A stretch of 64,000 nt of DNA from Asterias rubens. Its lineage: Eukaryota > Echinodermata > Asteroidea > Forcipulatida > Asteriidae. The stretch covers positions 9,365,047 to 9,429,046 of the forward strand of contig NC_047066.1 in the NCBI RefSeq assembly GCF_902459465.1, written 5' to 3'. This document shows positions 24,001 to 33,616 of the stretch, piece by piece. How positions within the stretch are numbered: position 1 is the stretch's first letter; each line of letters begins with the position of its first letter. A program made the translations under genes and the position numbers. The notes under the pieces were generated by a model. The model did no database searches and was not told where the DNA came from. It saw only the letters and a list, made by a program, of their open reading frames with translations.

Positions 24001-25319
24001 TTGTAACATATAAAGGCAGACATTGTTGGTAATTACTCAAAATTATTGCTAGCAGAAAAACTTACTGAACAAGTTATGTAAAGCTGTTGACAGTATACAA
24101 AAAAACTGTGAGAAACGGCTTCCTCTGAAGTAATGTAGTTTTTGAGGAAGACATTATTCTCCTAAAAATATAAGAGACCTCAGCTGAGGTATCGAATTCA
24201 AGGCATCTGAAGCACATTGTTTACTTGGAATCTGGACGACCAATTGAGCTCAAATTTTCACAGGTTTGCTATTTTATACATGAGACATACCATGTGAGAA
24301 TACTGCACTGGTCTTTGACAAAGGTCTCCATAACCGTGCCTTTAAATATATTATTCACAAACAAAGTTAAAATAAATGTCCCATTCAAGCAGTTAATAAT
24401 ACTACACCTTGGTGAAATCTCCCATGACAAAAGAGAAATGGACTCCAGCAAAGAAAGCCAGTGGCATGAGCATCAGTAGGTGTGGTTCCTTCAAGGCTCT
24501 CAGCACCGCTAACCAACCAGCATCACTAGTAGTACCCTCCTTGACAGTCACTACCTCTTTCTCAGACATCTCAGCATCATCCTTAGAGACGGTAGAGTAC
24601 AAGTTTGGTTTCATCGGATCAAGGAAAATGACAAGAACAAGAGGCGAGAGGACCAAACCACATGCTGAGAAACACCCGAGAAATATCCAGATGATTTGAC
24701 GGGGTGCCTCGACTGCACCAGTTGCCTCCTGCGGGATCTCCGCTCCGCAGTCCCGGGCTCCACAACGCCCCAGACTGAAATTCCGGCCCTTGAAGATATT
24801 ATCCTCCGAACCAGTCATAGTAACTGCTAACACTTTAGATACAAGAAACGTTGACACTACATAGCTGATTTGCCAAGACATTTGAATAAGCGCTAAGTAG
24901 CGGTTCGTAAGGCCCTCTGTTGTTTGGCTTGTCAAACGTGCCTTCTTCGAGGCAAGGGTATTCAAATACGTCGATATTGCTGTCCATATAGAATTGATTC
25001 CAAGACCACATAGAAGAGCCAAAGGAATGATGATTTCAAAACGAGGAAAGAAATTGCTGACAGCGTACACACCGATTGACAGTGAACCTATGATCATTGT
25101 GGTCTTAAGTCCAAGCCTCCTATTCATAACGGGTGCGAGCAGCAGAGTGGACACCATGCCTGCTGCGTACATGCAACTCAAGCTCGCTAGACCGAGACCT
25201 TCGGACGAATTAAAACTGCTCTGTAGTGATTGTAAAGAGCTAAAACACAGCGAATTGAGAGCAGCCATGAGCATCACAGCTCCAAGGTTCTTGAGGATAT
25301 TTCTATTTCCCTGATCCAT
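21071..25319 (-). CDS. UNC93A: UNC-93-like membrane protein (minus-strand copy)
   Basis: Multi-pass protein of the UNC-93 branch of the major facilitator superfamily. Family roles are ion-channel regulation in nematodes (UNC-93) and receptor trafficking for UNC93B1; the substrate of UNC93A-type proteins is unclear. Coding exons on the minus strand: 25319-24408, 22216-21949, 21318-21071, giving 475 aa. All boundaries are GT-AG and phases (0, 1) match the plus-strand paralogues. The family signature LQSLQSS..GLGLASLSCMYA starts near residue 20, followed by alternating hydrophobic segments. A Cys-rich loop RCGARDCG and a short charged C-tail are shared with the paralogues. ATG 25319 was chosen because it opens the conserved part; no separate short first exon like that of the paralogues was seen. 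It lies head-to-head with the next gene, 1.1 kb apart. Confidence 0.9.
22559..23047. repeat. Segment X, partner of the spacer at 30878-33305
   Basis: In the first intron of the minus-strand UNC-93-like gene (between 22216 and 24408). Nearly identical to 30878-31065 plus 32930-32990 and 33130-33305, i.e. the later copy without its Penelope-like insertion. It includes a TA-rich run (22780-22815) at which the insertion occurred in the other copy. Its left part resembles F6. Confidence 0.85.
23229..23375. mobile_element. Hairpin MITE
   Basis: Inverted arms: TTTTTTTTCCAGGACAGATG with CTTACCATAATGGGCGC, against GCGCCCATTTATGGTAAG with CATCTGTCCTGGGAAAAAAA. Located in the first intron of the minus-strand UNC-93-like gene. 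Confidence 0.75.
23555..23697. mobile_element. F2 MITE
   Basis: Runs from TAATGGGAGACTTTGGAACG to CCCAAAAGTCTCCCATTG with inverted ends. The interior GTTCTGAGCATGCGCACATT matches the copy at 42067. Confidence 0.8.
24011..24346. mobile_element. F1 MITE, diverged
   Basis: Starts TAAAGGCAGACATTGTTGG and ends ACCGTGCCTTTAAA. Internal F1 motifs such as GAGAAACGGCTTCCTCTGAA are present but the centre has decayed. It ends about 60 bases from the exon at 24408. Confidence 0.8.
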
Positions 25320-25451
25320 CGTGATACTGAACCGTTTTCCTCGCACAAAGTTACCTTTACCTTGATACCCGTTGAAAGCTTGACCTGGATTGATAGCGGC
25401 GTGAATTGGTCGTAATTTCCAGATAAATTGACACTCTGTGCAAATAATGGT

Positions 25452-26200
25452 TTTAAAGGCATATACACTATTGGTAATTACTCAAAATAATTGTTAGCAT
25501 AAAAACTTACTTGGTAACTAGCAATGGAGAGCCGTTGATAGTATTAACCACTGTGAGAAACGGCTCCCTCGTCTGAAGTAACGTAGTTTATGAATTTTTC
25601 ACTAAGATATTTGAATGGAATTGGAGGCCTCAGCTGAGTTCTCGAACTCTGAAAGCACACAACTTCAAGGGTGTTTTCCCTCTTTTATTCTCTCGCAATT
25701 TCGAAGACCAATATTGAGTTCACATTTTCACAGGTTTGTTGTGTTATGCAGCGGAACCAGGGGGTGGCCCGGAGGGCACGTGCCCCCCGGGTAAAGCAAA
25801 ATCAGGAGTATCACAAGGCTCCAACAATATTTTGTTGACAAACTTTTACTGCATTATTTGTATTGCATGTGTACCTTTAAGTAACTTCAGATGAAGTGGA
25901 AGGGTCCAAGAAATGTCTCCGAAAAGGCCTTAGATTGCACCAGAGAGTATCTACGGCATAACGATTTCCCGGGGCCCTAAAGCGGGCCTAGGACCCCACG
26001 CCGTAATGGCCGCGCGCTTCGCGAACAACAAAACAATTTGTTTCAGCAAAACAACAAATACTATGACTACAAAGTTGTCCCCCGGTTAAAAAATCCTGGA
26101 TCCGCGCCTGTTATGCATAATTAAAAAAAATTGAGATACACCAAAGGAAAAGACTGGTCTTTGACAAAATTACCAGAGGTGTCCATCAGTGCCTTTAAGG
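25452..26200. mobile_element. F1 MITE split by a hAT-like element
   Basis: The F1 copy begins TTTAAAGGCATATACACTA and resumes after 26109 to end GTGTCCATCAGTGCCTTTAA. Between them a 359-base block (25751-26109) is flanked on both sides by the same 8 bases, GTTATGCA (25743-25750 and 26110-26117). An 8-bp duplication is typical of hAT-type elements. The block's ends, GCGGAACCAGG and CCTGGATCCGCGCCT, are partly inverted. Confidence 0.8.
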
Positions 26201-26407
26201 GGCATTGTTTGCCGTATATTCGTACAATCTGATAATATGCACAGTCCTGATGCGTTATTGACTAGATGTACGTGAGTATTATTAGCCCATCCAGTTTACA
26301 ATTTGGTTGTTATCAGTCTCCCTATATTAACAACCTTTCTGTTTCATGTTATATTCTACACTGAACATGATACCTATTCCAGAGCCAGTGAACGGCAGTT
26401 GTGCATC

Positions 26408-29400
26408 ATGGAGACCGCAGGGAATGTGTGAGTTGGTGTCATGAACTATAATAACCTGTTTTTATTGTTTGTGTTACATTGTTACGATGTGTTTTTGCCT
26501 TGTATTTATGGCCTCCCAATCTTTGCCAATCTTTACGACGTTGCATTAAAACAATATATTTATACAGCTATCAATGGACATCCAATCTGACGGTGGTGTC
26601 GCTCAGTCCAAATGTTTCATAGAAGTTGTGGACAAGTCGTTAATGGTATGTCGCTGTAAGATAGTTGAGTCGTGGTGGTGGCGTAATGGTTCAGGTTTGC
26701 ACGATCGAAGACTATCTCTCGCGAGATCACTGCTCTCGCGCGAAGCTCCTGGCTGCCGACTAATGCCCCCCCCCCCCCCCCCCCCCCCCATTAAAGGCAG
26801 TGGACACACTTCACACTATTGGTAATCACTCAACATAATTATTAGCATGAAACCTCACTTGGTAACGAGTAAAGTGGATTTCGAGACCTCAGATTTAGAA
26901 TTTGAGGTCTCGAAATCAAGCATCTGAAAGCACACAACTTCGTGTTTTTACTTTCATTATTATCTCGCAACATTCGATGACCGATTGAGCTATCATTAAT
27001 TTAGCGTTGTATTTTAAGTGTACACTTTTTGCCCAGCAATACAAACAAACAAATAAAACGAAGAAGAAAAAAAATCCAGAAGATAAAACGGTGTTTGAGC
27101 CAAGAGTTGAAACTAGTACAAGGCAATATAACTATCTTTGTTCTATTTCAGCTTCAATACGACTTCAAGAAGGAACACGGTAAACATCGTAGCAGTATGC
27201 GTAGTCTTTGCTTTTAACTCGTTTTCCTATAGCTCTCTACAGTCCATGCAGAGCAGCTTGAACCCGTCCAAAGGGCTTGGCCTGGCTAGCCTGAGCTGTC
27301 TCTACGCTGCAATGACTTTGTCAAGTCTATTTATATCTCCAATAATGATCAGGAAACTCGGCACGAAGAGGACCATGATTCTTGGCTCACTGGCCTTTGG
27401 TCTGTACGCAGTGTCGAACTTTTTCCCGCGGTTTTATACGATAGTCCCGTCTGCGCTCATCTGTGGGCTTGCCACCGGACCGAACTGGTCCGCGGTGTCG
27501 ACTTATTTGCACACCCTTGCTCAGGACAAAGCCAGGGGTACCGGTGAAGAGCGGGCAGAGGTGCTCACAAGTCGATATCTCGGTTTGATCAATACTGCAT
27601 GGCAAGTAGCGTACATCATCTCAACATTTCTAGTTTCAAATGTGATGACAAATAACGCCGAAGAAGATGGCGTCTTGATGATGCAGAATTTCAGCGTGTC
27701 CCGATGTGGTGCGAGGGACTGCGGTGCTGATATGCCGCAAGAGGCAGTCGGTGCGGTCAAACCGCCTGATTATATCATCCACATTTTCTTAGCATGCTTT
27801 TCAACGAGTGGTTTGATTGTGGCACCTCTTGTGGGCGTATTCTTCATTCAAGACATCGGGCCAAAGTATAAGGCTGTGTCTGCTGCAGAAGTGGATGCAA
27901 CGCCTGGAGAGGAGACTATTAACTGGCTGGCTACACTCAAAGCATTACAAAGGCCACAGCTCTTGATGCTCACACCGTTTGCTGTATATACCGGCATGTT
28001 CTACTCATTTGTAATGGCGGACTTTACAAAGGTAATTTTGTTTTCAGTTCAGTTGAATTAATTTGGCTTAAAAAAGCCAATCTAACAAAACAAAGGACGA
28101 TCAAATATTTTTTACATACCTATTTTTAAATTATTAAAGTAAAAGTTGAGCGGGCAGAAGTCACAACAATGTTGAACATGGTGGAATTTTTGCTAAATTT
28201 CTTAAAGGCAGTGGACACTATTGGTTATTACTCAAAATAATTGTTAACGCCTTACTTGGTTACGAGTAATGGAGAGAGGTTGATAGTGAAAAACATTGTG
28301 AGAAATGGCTCCCTCTAACGCTGAAGTAACGTAGTGTTCGAGAAAGAAGTATGTTTCCACGAATTTGATTTCGAGACCTCAGAATTAGATTTTGAGGTCT
28401 CTAATTCAAGCATCTGAAAGCCCACAACTTCGTGTGACAAGGGTGTTTTTTTTTTTTCATTATCACTCGCAACTTACTTCGACGACCAATTGAGCTCAAA
28501 TTTTCACAGGATTGTTATTATGCATAAAAGTGAAAAATGTGTTGAGATACACCAAGTGAGAAGACTGGTCTTTGACAATCTCCAGTAGTGTCCAGTGTCT
28601 CTAAGCAAGGTATCAAACTTGACCGCTTGCTAGACCAGCATGCACCTCATTCAACGCCAACAGCACACGTCGACTATTTGCGATAAGGTCTACTGTCAGA
28701 CCAAGACAGTGACCATGAGCAAGTTCGAGTGTGCACAATGGTTAACTAAAGGTTGACCATTTTTACTCGAACCCAGGCTGGTCGACCATTGGTTGACTAC
28801 TGTGGTCGACCATTTGGAACCAGCCTCGAGCCCATGGTTTCTTCACTGGTCCCAATAGCATGTTCCGTTCTAACATGTGTTAAGCGCAGAGGGGAACCAG
28901 TGACACTTAAGCAAAAAGGTGGGAGGTCGACTAGACTACCAAACGAGTCGTTCGGGTGAGTACGTCACTGCACATGTGCGTTGCTAGTCTGTGGTCGACC
29001 ACTGGTGGACTAAAATGTGCGCACTCGAAGTTGCTAAATGTAATATGTTGCTTGTTTATAAAACTATATTTTTTTTTCAAATGTTATCTACATTTTTTTT
29101 TTTTATGAATTCCAGTCTTTCGTTAGCTGCACGCAAGGCATTCACATGGTCGGTTACGTCATCATGACGTTTGCAACAGCTGATGCAGTTTTCACAGTAG
29201 TGATAGGCTGGATTGGGAAGGTGCTGGGTAGATTGGCGTTATTTACTGGGGCAGCGGCGATAAACATTGCCGTAATGGCCGTGTGCTTGGTCTGGAACCC
29301 TGACTTAGGAGAGAGATGGCATCTGTACTCACTGGCAGTGGCATTGGCTTTGTGTGATGCAGTATGGACGATACAGATACGAGGTACAAGTTAATTTTGT

Positions 29401-29613
29401 GTAATGAATAACCACAAATTCACAAAGTTTGCAACCTGTTATAAATATAGGCATAATAAAATAATCTTTGAACATAGTTCAACAGCGAATGCATTATTTT
29501 GGTTATTGTATAGTTTCGTTTTGTACAGAACAAGTACAAGCACATCCGATCACTCAGCAGATCTCTCTGATTTTCGCTAACGGAATAAATGCAAAGTTAA
29601 TGTTCTGCTGTTT

Positions 29614-29711
<98 letters not shown>

Positions 29712-29713
29712 GG

Positions 29714-29789
<76 letters not shown>

Positions 29790-30469
29790 GGTGGCGGTGG
29801 TGGTGGGCGTGGTGGTGGTGGTGGTGGTGGTGGTGGTGGTGGTGGTGGTGGTGGTGGTGGTGGTGGTCACTGTGGTGGTGGTCACTGTGGTGGTGGTGGT
29901 GGTGGTGGTGCTGGTGCTGGTGGTGCTGGTGGTGGGGGTGGTGCTTCCGCCGCTGCCGCCGCCGCCGCCGCCGCACGGTCGCTGATGAAGATGTTTTGGC
30001 TGTTGTTACTGTTGGCGTTGTTTTTTATTTTTTATTTTTTATTTTTTATTGTTGGTATATTGTTAATTAAGCTGTTTTTCAGTATTGCACCTGCCTGCTA
30101 CCGTTGTTGTATTTGATGTGTTGATACCTATAATTCGGAAGTAAACAAACCACAATCTTGATATTGTACATTGCAGTACTAGCCAGCGTGCTGTTCCCAA
30201 ACAACCAAGAGGCGGTATTCTCCGCGATTTACTTCTTCAGTTCTATCGGATACACCATATCATTTGCTACCAGTATCCCATCATCTGTATGCATCTCTTA
30301 CAAGTTGTATGGCCTCACCACTCTACTCTGTGTTTCTATGCTCCTCTACTACACTGATGAAGTCCTAGTGAAGATGAAAGACAAGCGAGGGTATAAAGAG
30401 GGTGGTGAAGTTACTAGAGAAGTCGTCATGGTCAGCTTTGATGGTGATGGTGCAGTCAAAACACTCTAA
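26408..30469 (+). CDS. UNC93A: UNC-93-like membrane protein, copy A
   Basis: MFS-fold protein of the UNC-93 family, cell-surface or endomembrane by family. Exons: 26408-26427, 27152-28031, 29116-29383, 30177-30469, total 486 aa plus stop. The first exon encodes only METAGN plus two bases of a Val codon; its donor GT|GTGAGT supplies the phase-2 start needed by exon 2, and the exon is conserved in copy B. Exon 2 carries hydrophobic segments starting near residue 17, the signature LQSMQSSL..GLGLASLSC, and the Cys loop RCGARDCG. Exons 3-4 carry the remaining segments and a charged C-tail ending VKTL. An NTT glycosylation sequon is at residue 9. Intron 2 contains an F1 MITE (28202-28604); intron 3 a long GTT/GGT tract. 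Exon 1 is the least certain part because it is so short. Confidence 0.88.
26767..26990. repeat. Poly-C run and partial F1 MITE (intron 1 of copy A)
   Basis: A run of about 25 C residues precedes ATTAAAGGCAGTGGACACAC, the start of an F1 copy lacking its far end. In copy B the same site has only a short C run (33976-33981) and a more shortened F1 piece to about 34140. Confidence 0.75.
28202..28604. mobile_element. F1 MITE in intron 2 of copy A
   Basis: Starts TTAAAGGCAGTGGACACTA and ends AGTAGTGTCCAGTGTCTCTA, with the central palindrome. The counterpart in copy B (about 35341-35868) has lost the start and gained a foldback insertion. Confidence 0.85.
29612..29975. repeat. Long GTT then GGT microsatellite
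   Basis: Roughly 175 bases of GTT units followed by about 150 bases of GGT/GTG units, ending in a GCC run, inside intron 3 of UNC-93 copy A. The long Cys/Leu/Val or Gln/His/Asn open frames across it are artefacts of the repeat. Confidence 0.98.
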
Positions 30470-30712
30470 AAACTAAAGAGTTGAATCCAACACTTGGAAT
30501 AGTTCGGTGAGTGACTACACTTTGAAAGTGATGAGTCCAGCATTGTATATGTTAAATCCAGCATTTTAAAGTATTCGGTCAACAACCCTTTTTATTCTGG
30601 ATCAGAAATGTTAAACGCTAGATTTAACAAAAAAAACAATGGATGCAACACTTTCAAAGTGTAGTCACTCACCGAAATCATGCACGGATTGGATTCAACT
30701 CTTTAGTGTGTT
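30470..30712. mobile_element. Hairpin MITE adjoining the stop codon of copy A
   Basis: The left arm ACTAAAGAGTTGAATCC begins within five bases of the TAA, and continues as GGTGAGTGACTACACTTTG. The complementary right arm is CAAAGTGTAGTCACTCACC with GGATTCAACTCTTTAGTGTG. In copy B only the left arm remains (37395-37502). Confidence 0.8.
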
Positions 30713-30877
30713 AGTAACTAGTTTCGGAATTCTTTATCTGCCATTCTAAATGATCTCTGAAATGTCGGAAACAGCGATTTGACGCGAGGGAATGGAGACT
30801 TTGATTTTTGTAGATTTGAAAATCTACAAATCTCGTCGACCGACGCATTCCTGCACCTTACTAGTTAGTAAACGATT

Positions 30878-33305
30878 GGAAGTGACTTTTAATTAGAGTA
30901 CATTTAAGTCTGTTCGAGGGTAGTCCGAAGGTAATTACCATACTAGAAATCCGTTGTTTTAACCTGGTATGGGATTTGAGGCATTGCATGGTGAGATATT
31001 TTTGTAACTTGACTTGCGGTACACCAACATTCTACCTGGCAAGTGGACATGTTACCGCAAACCAAATATATATATACATGTAATGAATAGGGTAGATGGC
31101 CTTAGCTTTCGATCCAATCCGGACCTTCTTCAGAGGCATAAAACAAGTACAAACAAATACATATCCATTTATAGAAAAAGAGAGGGGGAAAGGGATTAAG
31201 GAAAGGATCCAGAAAGAAGCGGGAAAATAACAGCCAATCATAGTTTCTATTTCAGAGACAATACTGGTGGCTATGAACCAATAGGAGTGAAGTGGCGAGG
31301 ACAAAGGATGTTTAGAATGAAAGGATGGGTTACTGGACCATAAAAGTGGTAAATGTATTGTTCGACAACAATGCAGGGAGACATGAAAGGGTAGGATTAG
31401 AGAGCAAGTTGCATCATGATGCAACTAACAATGGTCAATTAATAAGAATAGCAAGATCAAAGGTATGATGATTTTTAAAAAAGGTATGAGGGACCTGTGG
31501 AAAAAAAGGGGGGGGGGTTACTTACATCAGATAGTTACAGTGATGAATTTATAAAAACAACTTTAAACTAGATTAATTTATACTTTATGTACAAAATATA
31601 TACAACAGTGTTTATGTTGAGTCCAAAGGGTTTGACTGTCTTGAGTTGGTGGATCCAGTGTGATTCTCTACTCTTGCGGTGTGTGTCATCACCATTGCAA
31701 GCTTCAATCACCAGAAGTTCAACATCAATGACACTATGATTGGGGCTGTTGAAGTGGATAGAGACTGGGTACGGTTTCTTAGTCTTTATGGAAGAGACAT
31801 GATTCGCAAAGCGAAGACTAAGTTTTGTCTTAGTCTCTCCCACATATTGTAGCCCACATCTCTTACATGATATGACATAGACTACATTAGACGTGCTGCG
31901 TTCAGAGTCGGTCTTGATGGTGTATGAAGAGCCAGTGGTATGACTCTTCACCTTAAGTGAGGGCTTAATGTGCAGACACGTTTTGCATTTGGAACGGGTA
32001 AATTTGTGACAGCCCAGTATATCTGTCGGGGTTGTGTTTGGACTGTACCTAGGGGAAGTTTGGCCCTGACTAGTATGTCACCAAGGTTCTTAGGGCGGCG
32101 GAATGCAACCATGGGAACCTCAGGGATTGCTGAGTGTAACCTGCTGGAGGAGTGAAGTATAGGCATGTTATTATTGAGAATTGAGGGAAGTTTGGGTAGT
32201 TTGGGGTGGAAGGTAGTGACCAAAGCCACTCTATTGGTAGGAGCTTTTTTAGCTCCCGTGTTAGTCAACAGAGTATGACGAGGTACGTTGAGAGCCCTGT
32301 TGATAGCAAGTTGGACCCTACGTTCGCTATGTCCCCTAGATACAAGGTGTTACCTTAGCTCTGATGAGCGCCTCTTGTACAGGGTATCTGTGGAACAGAT
32401 ACGCCTGATACGTAAGGCCTGACTGTAAGCAATTGCCTTCTTACAGTGACCAGGGTGAACTATTGGAGAGAAGGTACTGGTGGGTGTCGGTGGGTTTACT
32501 GTAAACATCTGTGGCAAGGCCATTAGGAGACTTGGTTATTGTCACATCTAGAAAGTTCACACTGGTGAGAGATTGTTCGGTAGTGAACTTTATGGTGGGG
32601 TGAAATGAGTTGATATGGTCAATAAACTCATCCAAGCTGTCTTGGTCACCACACCAGATGGAGAAAATATTATCAATAAATCTCCACCAAACTAGTGGTC
32701 GGTTGGGGGCGGAGGACAGGAGTCTGTCCTCCAACTGAGACATGAATAGGTTAGCATATGAGGGTGCCATTTTGGTACCCATGGCAGTACCCTGTACCTG
32801 TAGAAAATGCCTGTCAGAAAATGTGAAATTATTCTTCATTAGAATGTGGCTCATGAGTTCCTTAATATGACTCACTGAGGGGCGGGACTGATTACTAGCA
32901 TTGAGGGCAGAGACACAAGCACTCAGTATATAGATATATATACTTAGCCTAACAAACAGATAGAAAGGTATAGACTCTTGTTGGCTGCAAACCTTTATCC
33001 ATCCATACAATTCAAGGTTCGTGTAGAAATGCTTGCTGCAAAAGTTAGTCTCCATGTGTTTCAATATGGATGTGTACAACATGTGTATGTGGGCATGTCA
33101 AAGGGGACACTGCCGGTTGGCAAACTTCAGAAGGGTCGTGGTGACCTTTGACTGAACTCAATCCCATCTCAAAGATTGATGGAGATAATGTAATATTACG
33201 TAATATAAACAGTTCCTGTGGTATTGGTAGAAACTGTATTCTCGGCAATAATATAAATTGCATACTCAAAGGTCTACATTCCTCACTGAGATGAGACATA
33301 TAATT
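30878..33305. repeat. Segment X' (X with a Penelope-like insertion)
   Basis: The flanks (30878-31065 and 33130-33305) match segment X at 22559-23047 almost base for base. In between lie a Penelope-like element and, after it, about 140 bases (32990-33130) absent from X. The right end joins unit B at GGTTA, five bases shared by both parents. Confidence 0.85.
31060..32935 (-). mobile_element. Penelope-like retroelement, 5'-truncated and broken
   Basis: On the minus strand, in order: a partial reverse transcriptase (about 32930-32441) with the conserved block GTAMGTKMAPSYANLF and the catalytic-site region RFIDN; a middle part (32268-31985) with the family block VAFRRPKNLGDILVRAKL; and a GIY-YIG type nuclease domain (31951-31568) with VVYVISCKRCGLQYVGET. 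This RT plus GIY-YIG order is the Penelope-like signature. The N-terminal RT part is missing. Frameshifts and a stop near 32300-32441, and a frame change near 31985, break it. The catalytic box has Asn where the second Asp is expected. It inserted into a TA-rich run, compared with segment X. Confidence 0.88.
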
Positions 33306-33616
33306 TGGTTAAAAAATCCTGGATCCGCGCCTGTTATGCATAATTTAAAAAAAATTGAGATACACCAAAGGAAAAGACTGGTCTTTGACAAAAAATTACC
33401 AGAGGTGTCCATCAGTGCCGTATATTTGTACAATCTGATAATACGCACAGTCGACCTGATGCGTTATTGACTAGATGTACGAGAGTATTATAAGCCCACC
33501 CAGCTTACAATTTGGTTGTTATCAGTCTCCCTATATTAATAACCTTTCTGTTTCATGATATATTGTACACTGAACATCTTACCTATTCCAGAGCCAGTGA
33601 ACGGCAGTTGTGCATC

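Larger units (their letters stand above)
26084..30580 (+). repeat. Segmental duplication, unit A
   Basis: About 4.5 kb that is near-identical to 33306-37502, exons and introns alike. The left edge lies inside the hAT-like element at GGTTAAAAAATCCTGG; the right edge lies inside a hairpin MITE just after the gene's stop codon. Confidence 0.9.

Noticed and set aside
24994-25314. Plus-strand open frame opposite the minus-strand UNC-93-like gene
   Set aside because: Shadow of the real gene on the other strand; no family resemblance.
26574-26825. Open frame starting MDIQSDGGVAQSK as a possible first exon of UNC-93 copy A (also at 33783 in copy B)
   Set aside because: Its donors give a phase that does not fit exon 2. 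The ATG at 26408 with donor GT|GTGAGT gives the correct phase and reading frame in both copies.
29468-30070. Long poly-Cys, poly-Leu, poly-Gln and poly-His open frames
   Set aside because: They are six-frame readings of a GTT/GGT microsatellite in an intron of the UNC-93-like gene.
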